Source: Chondrus crispus (taxonomy: Eukaryota; Rhodophyta; Florideophyceae; Gigartinales; Gigartinaceae). Taken from it: a stretch of DNA of 64,000 nt. Each line of letters opens with the position of its first letter. Positions within the stretch are counted from its first letter, which is position 1. The position numbers were made by a program, and so were the translations under genes. The notes under the pieces were generated by a model that worked only from the letters and a program-made list of their open reading frames with translations, did not search any database and was not told where the DNA came from. Positions 30,631 through 39,706 of this stretch are shown piece by piece. The DNA is taken from the NCBI RefSeq assembly GCF_000350225.1, contig NW_005179103.1, forward strand, positions 62,001 to 126,000, given 5' to 3'.

Positions 30631-33357
30631 TTATCCATCTTCATTCTCAAATCGCATGCAAATCCCCCACGGAGCCAGAGGAGGCACTTGAACTGCAAGC
30701 AATTTGACTTCACCGATATAAATTGTTTCCCAATGAGCCTCTTTTCCACTCAGTGATGCAACAGATAGTAGAAATCGATGGGACTGTTCTCCGAGCCAGA
30801 CATATGTGGTCCCATAGTCATAGAAAGACAATTCCACAACAATATTCTCACAGTCTTGTAGGTTTGTCCCTGCTTGTTTCGGTTTGTAGTCAGTAATCAA
30901 TTTACTGATTGATATAGACTGAAGAGCGGCACCGGCGTTGAGCAAGTGGGGCTGACCAAGGCAGGCAAACTCGACACTGCTAGAGACTTCAAAGACAGGG
31001 CAAATATGGACCAGAGCACCGCACATGGCCGGTAGCCTCAGTTCGCAACCGTGACGCACATTCTCGTGCAAAAACAGTGCAGCAGAAGACCCTTCGATTA
31101 GGGATAGATAGCGACAAGATGTTGTCAGCGCTGTGAAATCGGGCAAATCCGAAGGCTGAAAGGAGCCAAGAACGTCGGGTGAACCTTCACTTGGATTCAA
31201 ATTGAATACACATATCAATCCCAAAACAGAGTTTCGATTAAACACCTTGAACAATCTTGTTGGGGAAGACCTCGGGTCTACAAAAAGGCAGTCCAATGTC
31301 GGTCTACCGGGGTCTTGACATCGAAGCAGATGTCCTTCATGCGTAGTCAAGCTTTTCAAAAGAGCTTTTGCCATGCGTGCGAAGTCAGTTTGGAATGGAA
31401 TGGCATCGCTGAAATAAAGTGGGCCTCCTGAACTAATCCGAGCAACAGCATGTAGGCGTGCAAATCTGTCCGACACTCGGAACATATCCCAGTCTACCAC
31501 CGGAAAAATTTCACCAAGAAACACGCTCGTCATGGCGTTGCAGAGAATGTGCCAACTCACGGATTCAGCGCTTTCTTCAACCCCAGGAAAGGCATGATCA
31601 TTGGAAGTCCGCCAGCATATGTTACATTCGCTTAGCTCTTTCCCAGAGCAATAAACAGTTTCCGGACCACAGGCCATGCTGTTAAGTACAACACTAGATG
31701 GAAAGGCTCTTTCAACTGCCTTCGTCAAAGCAGCTCGATACGAAGCCGTCACAGATATCCTTGTCGTTTTATTCTCTTTTGAATGGGGTATAGGATTGCA
31801 AAGAATTTCTAGAATACTTTGCGCATCTATTTTCACGCCCGAGACGCCTTGGGACTCTGCCAGACTTTGAACAAAATATTTCTCGAAGTACCTTGCGACG
31901 AATTCCATGCCTGGATGCACAATCTCGTAGCTCTTTTCCCAGAAAGCTGAATCTTCTACGTTATTTAAGTGAAGACCTGAGGCAAGTGCTCCCGCCACAT
32001 ACTGGGTTTTCACGTCACAATGAAAGCCACTTGTTCCTCCCCAATACCCAATGATTGCAACCCATGCTAGGATTTCTGCGGACGACTTTGACGATATGCT
32101 TCGCAAAGAATTTGCAAACTTGTCATTCGCATGAAATGAAGACAAGGTTGGACGTCCTGTGTTCACTCCTGATTCTGGAGAATATTCAAAGTTTGGTCCG
32201 GCACCACCTCCCGCTTGCCACCCGTCATCGACTATCGTATATCCTGGAGAAATGCCTTCCTCCGCCAGCCACTGAAGAGCAGTCATGATCCCGGCTTCGC
32301 ACACCATATGACTGTACCCGTCCCATGTGCAATAACCTAAAGAAGTGAGAACACCTTTTTTAGGCGAATTGATGAAATGGTCCCACTTATGCGATGCTAC
32401 TTTGTCTAAGCGCGATGAGAATGAAGGCAAGATACCAGCGCTAAACTTCACGGCATACCGAACTGCGTGGTATGGAGACCCCGAAGAAACAGCTACACAA
32501 ACTTTGATCCCCGCAATGTCTGCCAGTTCCAGTGGAGTACAGCGGCCTGTCTCTAATCTGATACCAGAGTAATTTGATCTTGAGATGCCGAAAAGGCTTG
32601 CCCGAATTCCGTTTACATTGTCTACAAGAGGCAATAGAACAAGGTAGTCGCTTCCAGTTTCGTGCCAGTGCTTTCGTCTTGAAAGCTTCGAAGAAGGGAG
32701 TAGAACGAATTGAGTTTCTTGTTCACAATGGTGCAAGGCGTTCTCTGCAAAAGAGGGCTGCAACCAGAACGGGTTGGTTCGATGCAACGTAAGCATTTGC
32801 CCTTTAACATGTTTTATGTTTGAAGGGGCTGTGAATGGAATCTCTATCGCACAGGGAATCTTTCTTTTTCCGCCACCAACGTAAAAGTCTTCTCCGAAAC
32901 GATTCTTCACCCACGTCTCGTCCTCAAGTTGGAGTACAAAAGATAGGCCGAGTACATCAGTCTCACACATGTGCATGTCGAAACTAGCCTGAAAAGTTAC
33001 TTCGGAGTCTGATGTCGTGCGAAAGTAAGAGTCTTGGGGTGTCCCGACCCACTGCTTAGGTTCTGAGGTGGAAACCCCGTAGTGCACACGTTTTGGCTTG
33101 GTCAACTGGTACTTGCTTGAGCGCTGCTGAGTCAGAACCGATACTGTAATCGAAGCGGAGGTTAGTGGTATAGCATCGTAAGAGACCACAACATACGCTT
33201 CGGTGAGACAAAAAGACTCAACTAGTCTATGCTCTTTATATACTGAGGTAGATGTGTTTGCAACATTGGTAATGCTGCGGTATCGTACGACTCCAACGCT
33301 TGTCTCAGCGGAACCACCACTCTCCACATCAATCCAATCTACCTCTAAGTCGACCAT
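30631..33357 (-). CDS. GH36 raffinose synthase / alkaline alpha-galactosidase family protein
   Basis: 908 aa from the ATG at 33357. Family landmarks in order: LGYCTWDGYS, YTIVDDGWQAGG, GVKIDAQS with the nucleophile Asp511, VVDWDMF, and GGPLYFSD with the acid/base Asp651. This is the plant raffinose synthase, stachyose synthase and seed-imbibition protein group of GH36, usually 750-870 aa; the length fits. Members transfer or hydrolyse alpha-galactosyl groups, using galactinol or raffinose-type sugars. No signal peptide is seen, so a cytosolic or plastid place is likely. Raffinose sugars are not the main galactosides of red algae, so floridoside or related galactosides are possible substrates (inference). 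It is head-to-head with the FKBP gene. Confidence 0.9.
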   Translation of the reverse strand: MVDLEVDWIDVESGGSAETSVGVVRYRSITNVANTSTSVYKEHRLVESFCLTEAYVVVSYDAIPLTSASITVSVLTQQRSSKYQLTKPKRVHYGVSTSEPKQWVGTPQDSYFRTTSDSEVTFQASFDMHMCETDVLGLSFVLQLEDETWVKNRFGEDFYVGGGKRKIPCAIEIPFTAPSNIKHVKGQMLTLHRTNPFWLQPSFAENALHHCEQETQFVLLPSSKLSRRKHWHETGSDYLVLLPLVDNVNGIRASLFGISRSNYSGIRLETGRCTPLELADIAGIKVCVAVSSGSPYHAVRYAVKFSAGILPSFSSRLDKVASHKWDHFINSPKKGVLTSLGYCTWDGYSHMVCEAGIMTALQWLAEEGISPGYTIVDDGWQAGGGAGPNFEYSPESGVNTGRPTLSSFHANDKFANSLRSISSKSSAEILAWVAIIGYWGGTSGFHCDVKTQYVAGALASGLHLNNVEDSAFWEKSYEIVHPGMEFVARYFEKYFVQSLAESQGVSGVKIDAQSILEILCNPIPHSKENKTTRISVTASYRAALTKAVERAFPSSVVLNSMACGPETVYCSGKELSECNICWRTSNDHAFPGVEESAESVSWHILCNAMTSVFLGEIFPVVDWDMFRVSDRFARLHAVARISSGGPLYFSDAIPFQTDFARMAKALLKSLTTHEGHLLRCQDPGRPTLDCLFVDPRSSPTRLFKVFNRNSVLGLICVFNLNPSEGSPDVLGSFQPSDLPDFTALTTSCRYLSLIEGSSAALFLHENVRHGCELRLPAMCGALVHICPVFEVSSSVEFACLGQPHLLNAGAALQSISISKLITDYKPKQAGTNLQDCENIVVELSFYDYGTTYVWLGEQSHRFLLSVASLSGKEAHWETIYIGEVKLLAVQVPPLAPWGICMRFENEDG

Positions 33358-33844
33358 AGCTTGTCTGGTTATCAGTTAAAGTGCTTGGTGTGATCCTCAG
33401 GTGGAATTACTTGAGACTGAATCTGTGAAGGCCAGTTGTATCCTGGCCATCACGAGGATGGAGAGGGCTTTAGATGATCTCAGTCCCACTACATACTGGT
33501 ACATGTAGATGCATACAATGACAGCACGTTTGCCATTGCGAAAAAGGCGATCAAATAATTTTGAAAAAATTGGTGAGAATAGAACAAGGCCTACGCGAAC
33601 ACTGCAACTCGATCTCATAAATCTCAGCGTTGTTATCTCCAGATCGCGACCGGAGATCCGTGGCGCAGTCATTGGGGTCCGTCATTGCAGAGAGACGTGG
33701 ATAGAAGATTAGTTCAGTGCCGTTGGTGGCTCAAGCTCACAGCAACTGGACTTTCACATCTCTTGAAAGGCTTGTTGAAGCGTGATTTTGTTCCACAAAA
33801 TTTCCAAGCGCGGCCATCGCCCCGAGTGCATTCCTCTTCACGCA
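33358..33844. promoter_or_regulatory. Divergent intergenic region, GH36 and FKBP genes
   Basis: 487 bp between two start codons facing away from each other, so it must hold both promoters. No clear TATA box was seen. The FKBP frame is open upstream to 33782 (a GTG), so part may be translated if an earlier start is used. Confidence 0.5.
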
Positions 33845-34736
33845 ATGAAGGGCTGTGACGCGCAGATGCGGAGAGGGAGGACTCGAGAGAGATGCTGGGG
33901 GCACGGGAGGTTGCTGGTGCACAACACGAAGGCAGGATATTGTTTTGCACCAGCGGCAACCGTTTCAGTAAAAGGACCGCGAAAGTCCTTCGCGAGTTGT
34001 TCTCGTATATGTCCTGTCACTGCCTGTCACCATGCATCTGACAGCAATCCGTGGACGGAAATGTTGAGCAGGCGCGTTGTGCTTTCCATGCTTGTTGCCT
34101 CAGCAGTTGGGGCGGCCACTTCGAAAGCACAAGCAGCGCAATCTGAAGAGACAGAGGAGAATTCGTACGATGCTATCCGAACAAGGAGACATGTTGGAAT
34201 TGGTCGCTTTCCCCCAGACCGGCCAGCACCAGCGTTCGAACCTGGGAAGAAGCTCTTCCAAGTTAACGCTGGTCTAGAGGGACAGGATGTCAAAATTGGA
34301 CAAGGAGATATCTATGTGAAACCCGGGAGTTTAGTAGTAGCCCGATGGGCAATGGTTCTCGAGGATGGAAGTACTGTTGATGCTGCGAACGAAAAGCAAG
34401 CAGGAATTTTTCGACCAGGAGCGCACCAGGTACCTTCCGGAATTGAGGATTCAGTCATTGGGATGCGTCCGGGTGGGAAGAGGCTTGTAAAGGGGACATC
34501 TGAGCGTATATTGGCGTAAGTACAAAATTCAGAAATCACATTTCCAGGATTTTGGCACCCCTTCAAGGATGAGGAGTACTGACATTTCTTACTCCCTTTA
34601 TGTGCATCGTGTTGTTTTGGTCATTAGAAATATTACAACGGGCTATAATATTGGAGAGAGAAGCTTAGTACCGAATGGTGCAAATGTCTTCATTGACATA
34701 TCCGTTGATCGCATTGATCCTTTTGGAGAAAGGTGA
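33845..34736 (+). CDS. FKBP-type peptidyl-prolyl isomerase, plastid-lumen type (2 exons)
   Basis: Exon 1 is 33845-34515 and exon 2 is 34628-34736; intron 34516-34627 (GTAAGT...TTAG). The join gives a GCA codon and about 259 aa. The first in-frame ATG at 33845 was chosen; an ATG at 33866 is an alternative. Residues about 1-70 are basic and Ser/Ala-rich, like a plastid transit peptide. A twin-arginine stretch SRRVVLSMLVASAVGAATSKAQA then looks like a lumen-targeting signal cleaved after AQA. The FKBP-like domain shows VLEDGSTVD, FRPGAHQVPSGIEDSVIGMRPGGKR and ends FIDISVDRIDPFG. Proline isomerisation is inferred. Several active-site aromatic residues of FKBP12 are not evident, so catalysis may be weak or absent. 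Confidence 0.8.
34516..34627 (+). other. Intron, 112 bp
   Basis: Donor GGC|GTAAGT and acceptor GTCATTAG|AAAT. Removal joins the FKBP beta-sheet end in frame; without it the protein would stop at once at TAA. Confidence 0.8.
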
Positions 34737-36087
34737 TGCATGACTGAAGAGGTAGATTACGAACCATGTGAGGCCCACAATTTTGTATTTGGAAGTGACG
34801 CAGGAACAGTTTTGATTCATAGCCACAAGAGAGGACGTTGCCATGGTCTGCTGTGTCCCTTCAATATCCACTTAGCTCATCGTCAATGAAAGAGACTGCG
34901 ACATTTCGATGGTGGACGTTGCCCAACCTATTTGTTCTTCTTCGCCAATGGAATAGATTATCCAGAGAGAGAAAATACTGCGTATACTAAAGCCCAGTTG
35001 ACGTAGAACTGACACTGCTTGGTTGCATGTTTGCAATATCGGAAGTGGATGCAGAGCGTTGATTACCCCTGTTTTCCCACAGATAGCTCCAGCCTGTAGC
35101 CCTTTCCGCAGATGTTTCCACAGGTATCAAGGCTTGAAAATTACAGCAACATCCTTATAAGATGAGCAGTGTTTTCTAAAAAACATCGAGTTTCTCGTTC
35201 CGATTTCCGTTCACCGACGGAAATCTTACAGAAAGTTTCTTCTCAAGTGCACCTAGCCTCATGGGATTTGATCTTCCACTACTAATTGATTAAATCTCTT
35301 CCTTCAATGCTTGGCAAGAAGAGAGAATAAACAAGCCTTTGATGAGATGTTTATCGCCGACAAATATTGAATGCCTGCCTGGAAAAGGATGGAATTTCAG
35401 AGAGAGCTGGGCTGCAGGTGGCATTGCTACAAGTTAACCTGTCACCAAAAACTCTTACTGTTTCTTTACAAAGCTGTGTCTTATTTGTATTGCTCACGCA
35501 GCGTTGAAGTAGCTTTACTACAATTAAACCCTTAATGGAAATACTCGAGCTATTCAATTTTTGTCTTCCCTGCGCTCCCGTATTAGGAATAATACGGAAG
35601 ACAGCTGGACGATCCTCTGAACTGAGGGGGGGTCGTCTTCCAGGTATGGGTTTATTTATCTAACTTTCAAGGGGGGGGGGGCGCTGCTATCTCACAGGAC
35701 ATTTACATGACACGGTTACACGTGTGCTGTCCATATAAGGTTGAGGCAGATCACCGCCAATGGACCGGTGTTTTTAATAATATGGTCTAAACGACCAATC
35801 AAGGTGTCCTATTTGGGCTCTTTAACCCTGAGCATATGATTTACTGTAATTTTGCTTTTTCTTACCTTGCTGTTGGCGCTGACGTGCTTGCCTACTCTCC
35901 GCAGTTCATGCAGTCGCCGTCGAGAGTTCATTGGGGCCATTGACAGCGAAGCAGTCTAGTCTGTATCAACCGCATGCAACATCCGTCAATAGCTTGTGCT
36001 CTGAGAGTGGACACTGCTCACCAAAGTTATATCTTTCGTTCTTGGAGTTTGCTTTTTTGTCAGGCCTGGCACCAAGCTTCCTCAATT
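34737..36087. other. Intergenic region, no gene supported
   Basis: AT-rich, without coding signal. A run of 12 G occurs near 35671-35682. Short frames below 70 codons only. The last part is the leader of the leucyl-tRNA synthetase gene; its frame is open upstream to 35974, but the residues there do not resemble the family N-terminus. Confidence 0.6.
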
Positions 36088-39000
36088 ATGTCGACCGTAC
36101 GTCGCGATGCCCTTCTGCAGATTCAGAAGGATGCTCAAGAGAAATGGCAGTCGATGAAGATCTTTGAAGAAGACGCTCCCGAGGCTGGTGCATCTAACGC
36201 GGAGCAGGAGAAGTATCTTGCCACTTTTCCGTATCCTTATTGCAACGGGTTTCTTCACATCGGGCATGCCTTCTCCCTGTCCAAAGCTGAGTTTGTGGTG
36301 GGGTATAAACGTATGAAGGGTATTAAGTGCCTATATCCCTTCGGGTTTCATTGCACTGGAATGCCAATTCAAACGTGCGCGAACAAGCTTGCGAAAGAAA
36401 TTGACCAGTATGGAGTACCTCCGCAATTTCCTATTGAGGAGTTGGAAATGGCCCCAGTGCAAGATCAGGCTGTGTCATCCGGACCTGTGGATAAATCCAA
36501 AGGGAAGAAGGGAAAAGCAGCGAGCAAAGCTAGTAAGCAAAAATACCAGTGGGACATCCTCAAAGAAAGCGGAATTTCTGAGGACATCCTGCCGAGCTTC
36601 GCTGATCCGCTAGCGTGGCTTGATTATTTCCCCCTTCAGAACGTTCAAGATCTCACGAAGTTTGGTCTGAAAGTGGATTGGCGGCGTTCGTTTATCACGA
36701 CCGAGGTCAACCCATACTACGATTCTTTCATTCGATGGCAGTTTAACAAATTGCGTGCACATAACAAAATCAAGTTTGGGAAGCGAAATGCTGTCTTTTC
36801 GCCCACTGATGGACAACCGTGCGCGGATCACGATCGGGCATCTGGCGAGGGTATTCAACCACAGGAGTACACGCTTATCAAAATGAAGCTTCTAAGGAAT
36901 CCCGATATCCCGAATGCGGAGGAACTATTTGCCGGCAAGGACGTGTTTGTTCCTGCCGCAACGTTACGTGCTGAAACAATGTATGGCCAAACAAATTGTT
37001 GGGTACTACCTACTGGTGACTACGTGGGATATGAGCTAGCGAATGGTGAGGTTTTCATCGCTTCTGCGCATTCAGGAAGAAATATGGCTCACCAAGACTT
37101 TTTCGAGGAGTTCGGGAAAGCAAAGGAAATCTGTACTCTGAAGGGTTCAGACCTCATTGGGTTGCCCATTAAGGCCCCGCTGGCCCATTATGATGAAATC
37201 TACATTCTCCCACTGCTCACTGTTAGCATGACGAAAGGAACTGGAATCGTCACATCCGTGCCAAGCGATGCCCCAGACGATTATCGAGGACTGATGGATT
37301 TAAAGGAGAAAGAAGCCCTAAGAGCCAAGTTCGACGTTCAGGAGGAATGGGTGTTGCCATTTGAACCTATTCCCATCATTGATACCCCAGGCTTTGGGAA
37401 TCTGGCAGCTGTGGAAGCCTGCAAGCGCCACAAGATCCGCAGTCAGAACGACAGGGAACCTCTGGCTCGGGCCAAAGAAGAAGTCTACAAGGCTGGCTTC
37501 TACAATGGTGTGATGATCGTGGGTGATATGGCCGGCGAACCTGTGATGCAGGCAAAGGCAAAAATTCGCGAACAGCTTTTGTCCTCTAACCAGGCCAGGG
37601 TATATTCCGAGCCAGAAGGCAAAGTTATGAGTAGAAGCGGAGATGAATGTGTTGTCGCTCTCTGTGATCAGTGGTACTTAGAGTATGGCGAACCCTCTTG
37701 GCGTGCACAGGTAGTCCAGTGCCTCAAGAAGATGAACGTCTACGCCGACGAGACTGCCAACGCGTTCGATGCTGTTCTTGGGTGGTTGAAAGAGTGGGCA
37801 TGCTCTCGCCAGTTTGGCTTGGGGACGAAGTTGCCTTGGGATGAAAACTGGCTGATTGAGTCTCTGTCAGATTCTACGATCTACATGGCATTCTACACAG
37901 TTGCGCATATTTTACAGGGCGGGCCGGACAACCTCGATGGCCATAAGACGGGGCCTGGAGGAATACCTGCGTCAGCTGTGAACGATGCTCTTTGGGACTA
38001 CGTCATGTTAGGACAAGGCAGTCCTGAAAATCTCAATGGTTTGGACTCGGAGACAGTGCGGAGAATGAGAAGAGAGTTTTCGTATTGGTATCCTGTTGAT
38101 CTTCGTGTGTCCGGGAAGGATCTGATTGGCAACCACCTGACCTTCTTCATCTACAATCACGTCGCCATTTTCCCGGAAGAGAATTGGCCAAAAGGCATTC
38201 GTGTAAATGGACACGTTATGTTGGATGCAGAGAAGATGTCGAAGAGCACTGGAAACTTCCTTACTCTCAGAGATGCAATGGGACAATTCACTGCGGATGG
38301 TGTTCGATTTGCGTTAGCTGATGCTGCGGACACGGTTGAAGATGCAAATTTTTCCAAGAAGCAAGCCGATGACACTATACTGAGGCTATGGACACTTGTG
38401 GATCTAATTGAGGAAGGTGTCGAGAACGTTAAAAAAATGCGGACTGGGCCCTTGACAAGATTTGCAGACAGGGTATTTGTTGCACAGCTGAACCGACAGC
38501 TGCAAGCTACTGAACGCGCGTATGAGCAGTTAATGTTTCGGGAAGCAGTCAAGTGCGGCTTTTTCGAAATCATTACTGACTGGGGGAGGTATCGAGAAGC
38601 TGTCGGGGCTGATAAGTCTTCTCGAATGGCATCAACGCTCCCCAGAATGCACCGGGATGTGTTCCTCCGTTTCGCATTGTTTCAAACGGCAACTCTGGCT
38701 CCAATCTGTCCTCACACGGCTGAGCATATGTGGGGACTCCTTCGCCCGATTCTCAGTGAGCGCGATGGCGTGTCTCAACCGGAGTCGGTCATGCATCTAC
38801 AATGGCCGGCTTCCGAGGTTGCGGATGAATCGCTCCTCGCTTCAGCTGGATATTTGAATGAAACGATATCTCGAATTCGAGTTGCCATTCTGAAGCCTGC
38901 CAAGAAGAAGAAGGGGAAGGGCAACCTAACAACGACTAAACCCTCCAAAGTAACTATTTTTGTTTGTAAGGAGGTCCCTGAGTGGCAAGAAATCGTGCTC

Positions 39001-39390
39001 TCTTTTCTGCGAGAGAATTTTGATGAGGAGGCTTGGGAGAATTCTCGAAAGGCCAGTCCTGGCGACGAGAAGACATGGTGGAAATACCCTTCGGACACAC
39101 CAAAGAAGGTGGCGGCTGCTATGCCCCCAGAGCTGAAGAAGAATAAAAAGCTGATGCCCTACCTGGCAATGGTGAGGAAAGAAGTCGAGTTGGGAGGTCG
39201 TGGGGGCCTCGACCGTGCCCTAAAGTTTGATGAGACGCGCGTACTCCGCGAAAACGCCCAATTTGTGAATTCTCAACTGGAGACGTTTGGCATTCAAAAT
39301 GTGATAGTGGACGAAGCTGCAAATGCCCCAAACACGGCATCGTCGGCTGATGCAGTGCCTGGCACACCAGTATTCCTTCTCTCAGAATAA
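36088..39390 (+). CDS. LARS1: Leucyl-tRNA synthetase, cytosolic type
   Basis: 1100 aa without introns. It charges tRNA-Leu with leucine in the cytosol. The class I HIGH motif is at residues 57-60 (FPYPYCNGFLHIGHAFSLSK) and KMSKS at 716-720 (DAEKMSKSTGNF). The editing (CP1) region carries the eukaryotic/archaeal-type TLRAETMYGQTNCWVLP, and the C-terminus ends with the eukaryote-specific extension (VIVDEA). Length and order match cytosolic LeuRS of eukaryotes, not the bacterial or organelle form. The ATG at 36088 (MSTVRRDALLQIQ) was chosen because the upstream codons add no family sequence. It ends 316 bp before the end of the convergent PPR gene. Confidence 0.97.
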   Translation: MSTVRRDALLQIQKDAQEKWQSMKIFEEDAPEAGASNAEQEKYLATFPYPYCNGFLHIGHAFSLSKAEFVVGYKRMKGIKCLYPFGFHCTGMPIQTCANKLAKEIDQYGVPPQFPIEELEMAPVQDQAVSSGPVDKSKGKKGKAASKASKQKYQWDILKESGISEDILPSFADPLAWLDYFPLQNVQDLTKFGLKVDWRRSFITTEVNPYYDSFIRWQFNKLRAHNKIKFGKRNAVFSPTDGQPCADHDRASGEGIQPQEYTLIKMKLLRNPDIPNAEELFAGKDVFVPAATLRAETMYGQTNCWVLPTGDYVGYELANGEVFIASAHSGRNMAHQDFFEEFGKAKEICTLKGSDLIGLPIKAPLAHYDEIYILPLLTVSMTKGTGIVTSVPSDAPDDYRGLMDLKEKEALRAKFDVQEEWVLPFEPIPIIDTPGFGNLAAVEACKRHKIRSQNDREPLARAKEEVYKAGFYNGVMIVGDMAGEPVMQAKAKIREQLLSSNQARVYSEPEGKVMSRSGDECVVALCDQWYLEYGEPSWRAQVVQCLKKMNVYADETANAFDAVLGWLKEWACSRQFGLGTKLPWDENWLIESLSDSTIYMAFYTVAHILQGGPDNLDGHKTGPGGIPASAVNDALWDYVMLGQGSPENLNGLDSETVRRMRREFSYWYPVDLRVSGKDLIGNHLTFFIYNHVAIFPEENWPKGIRVNGHVMLDAEKMSKSTGNFLTLRDAMGQFTADGVRFALADAADTVEDANFSKKQADDTILRLWTLVDLIEEGVENVKKMRTGPLTRFADRVFVAQLNRQLQATERAYEQLMFREAVKCGFFEIITDWGRYREAVGADKSSRMASTLPRMHRDVFLRFALFQTATLAPICPHTAEHMWGLLRPILSERDGVSQPESVMHLQWPASEVADESLLASAGYLNETISRIRVAILKPAKKKKGKGNLTTTKPSKVTIFVCKEVPEWQEIVLSFLRENFDEEAWENSRKASPGDEKTWWKYPSDTPKKVAAAMPPELKKNKKLMPYLAMVRKEVELGGRGGLDRALKFDETRVLRENAQFVNSQLETFGIQNVIVDEAANAPNTASSADAVPGTPVFLLSE

Positions 39391-39706
39391 CTAATTCTTG
39401 ATGATAACATTGAAGCGTAACAGGGCACTCGGTCAGTAGACTGCGGATTTATAGTTGCAAAGATAAGCTTGAGTTTATATTGAGTTTCAGCAAAATCGTG
39501 GCCGAAATAAGTCCGACTACATGCGGGTTACGCTAAACGATAATCGCGATTATGACTTCGAACGGGTTCACTTCAAGGCCCGTTGATATAGAGATAAATA
39601 GATTTCGACGATAAGCAAAGGAAACTTGCGTTCCGTCAATTGCGTAGCTCCCCGTTTCACACCATTTCAGAATAACAAACTGTGCCAGCTGGAGTGCAAA
39701 ACTGAC
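39391..39706. other. Convergent intergenic region
   Basis: Holds the 3' ends of the leucyl-tRNA synthetase and PPR genes. Nothing else is seen. Confidence 0.6.
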
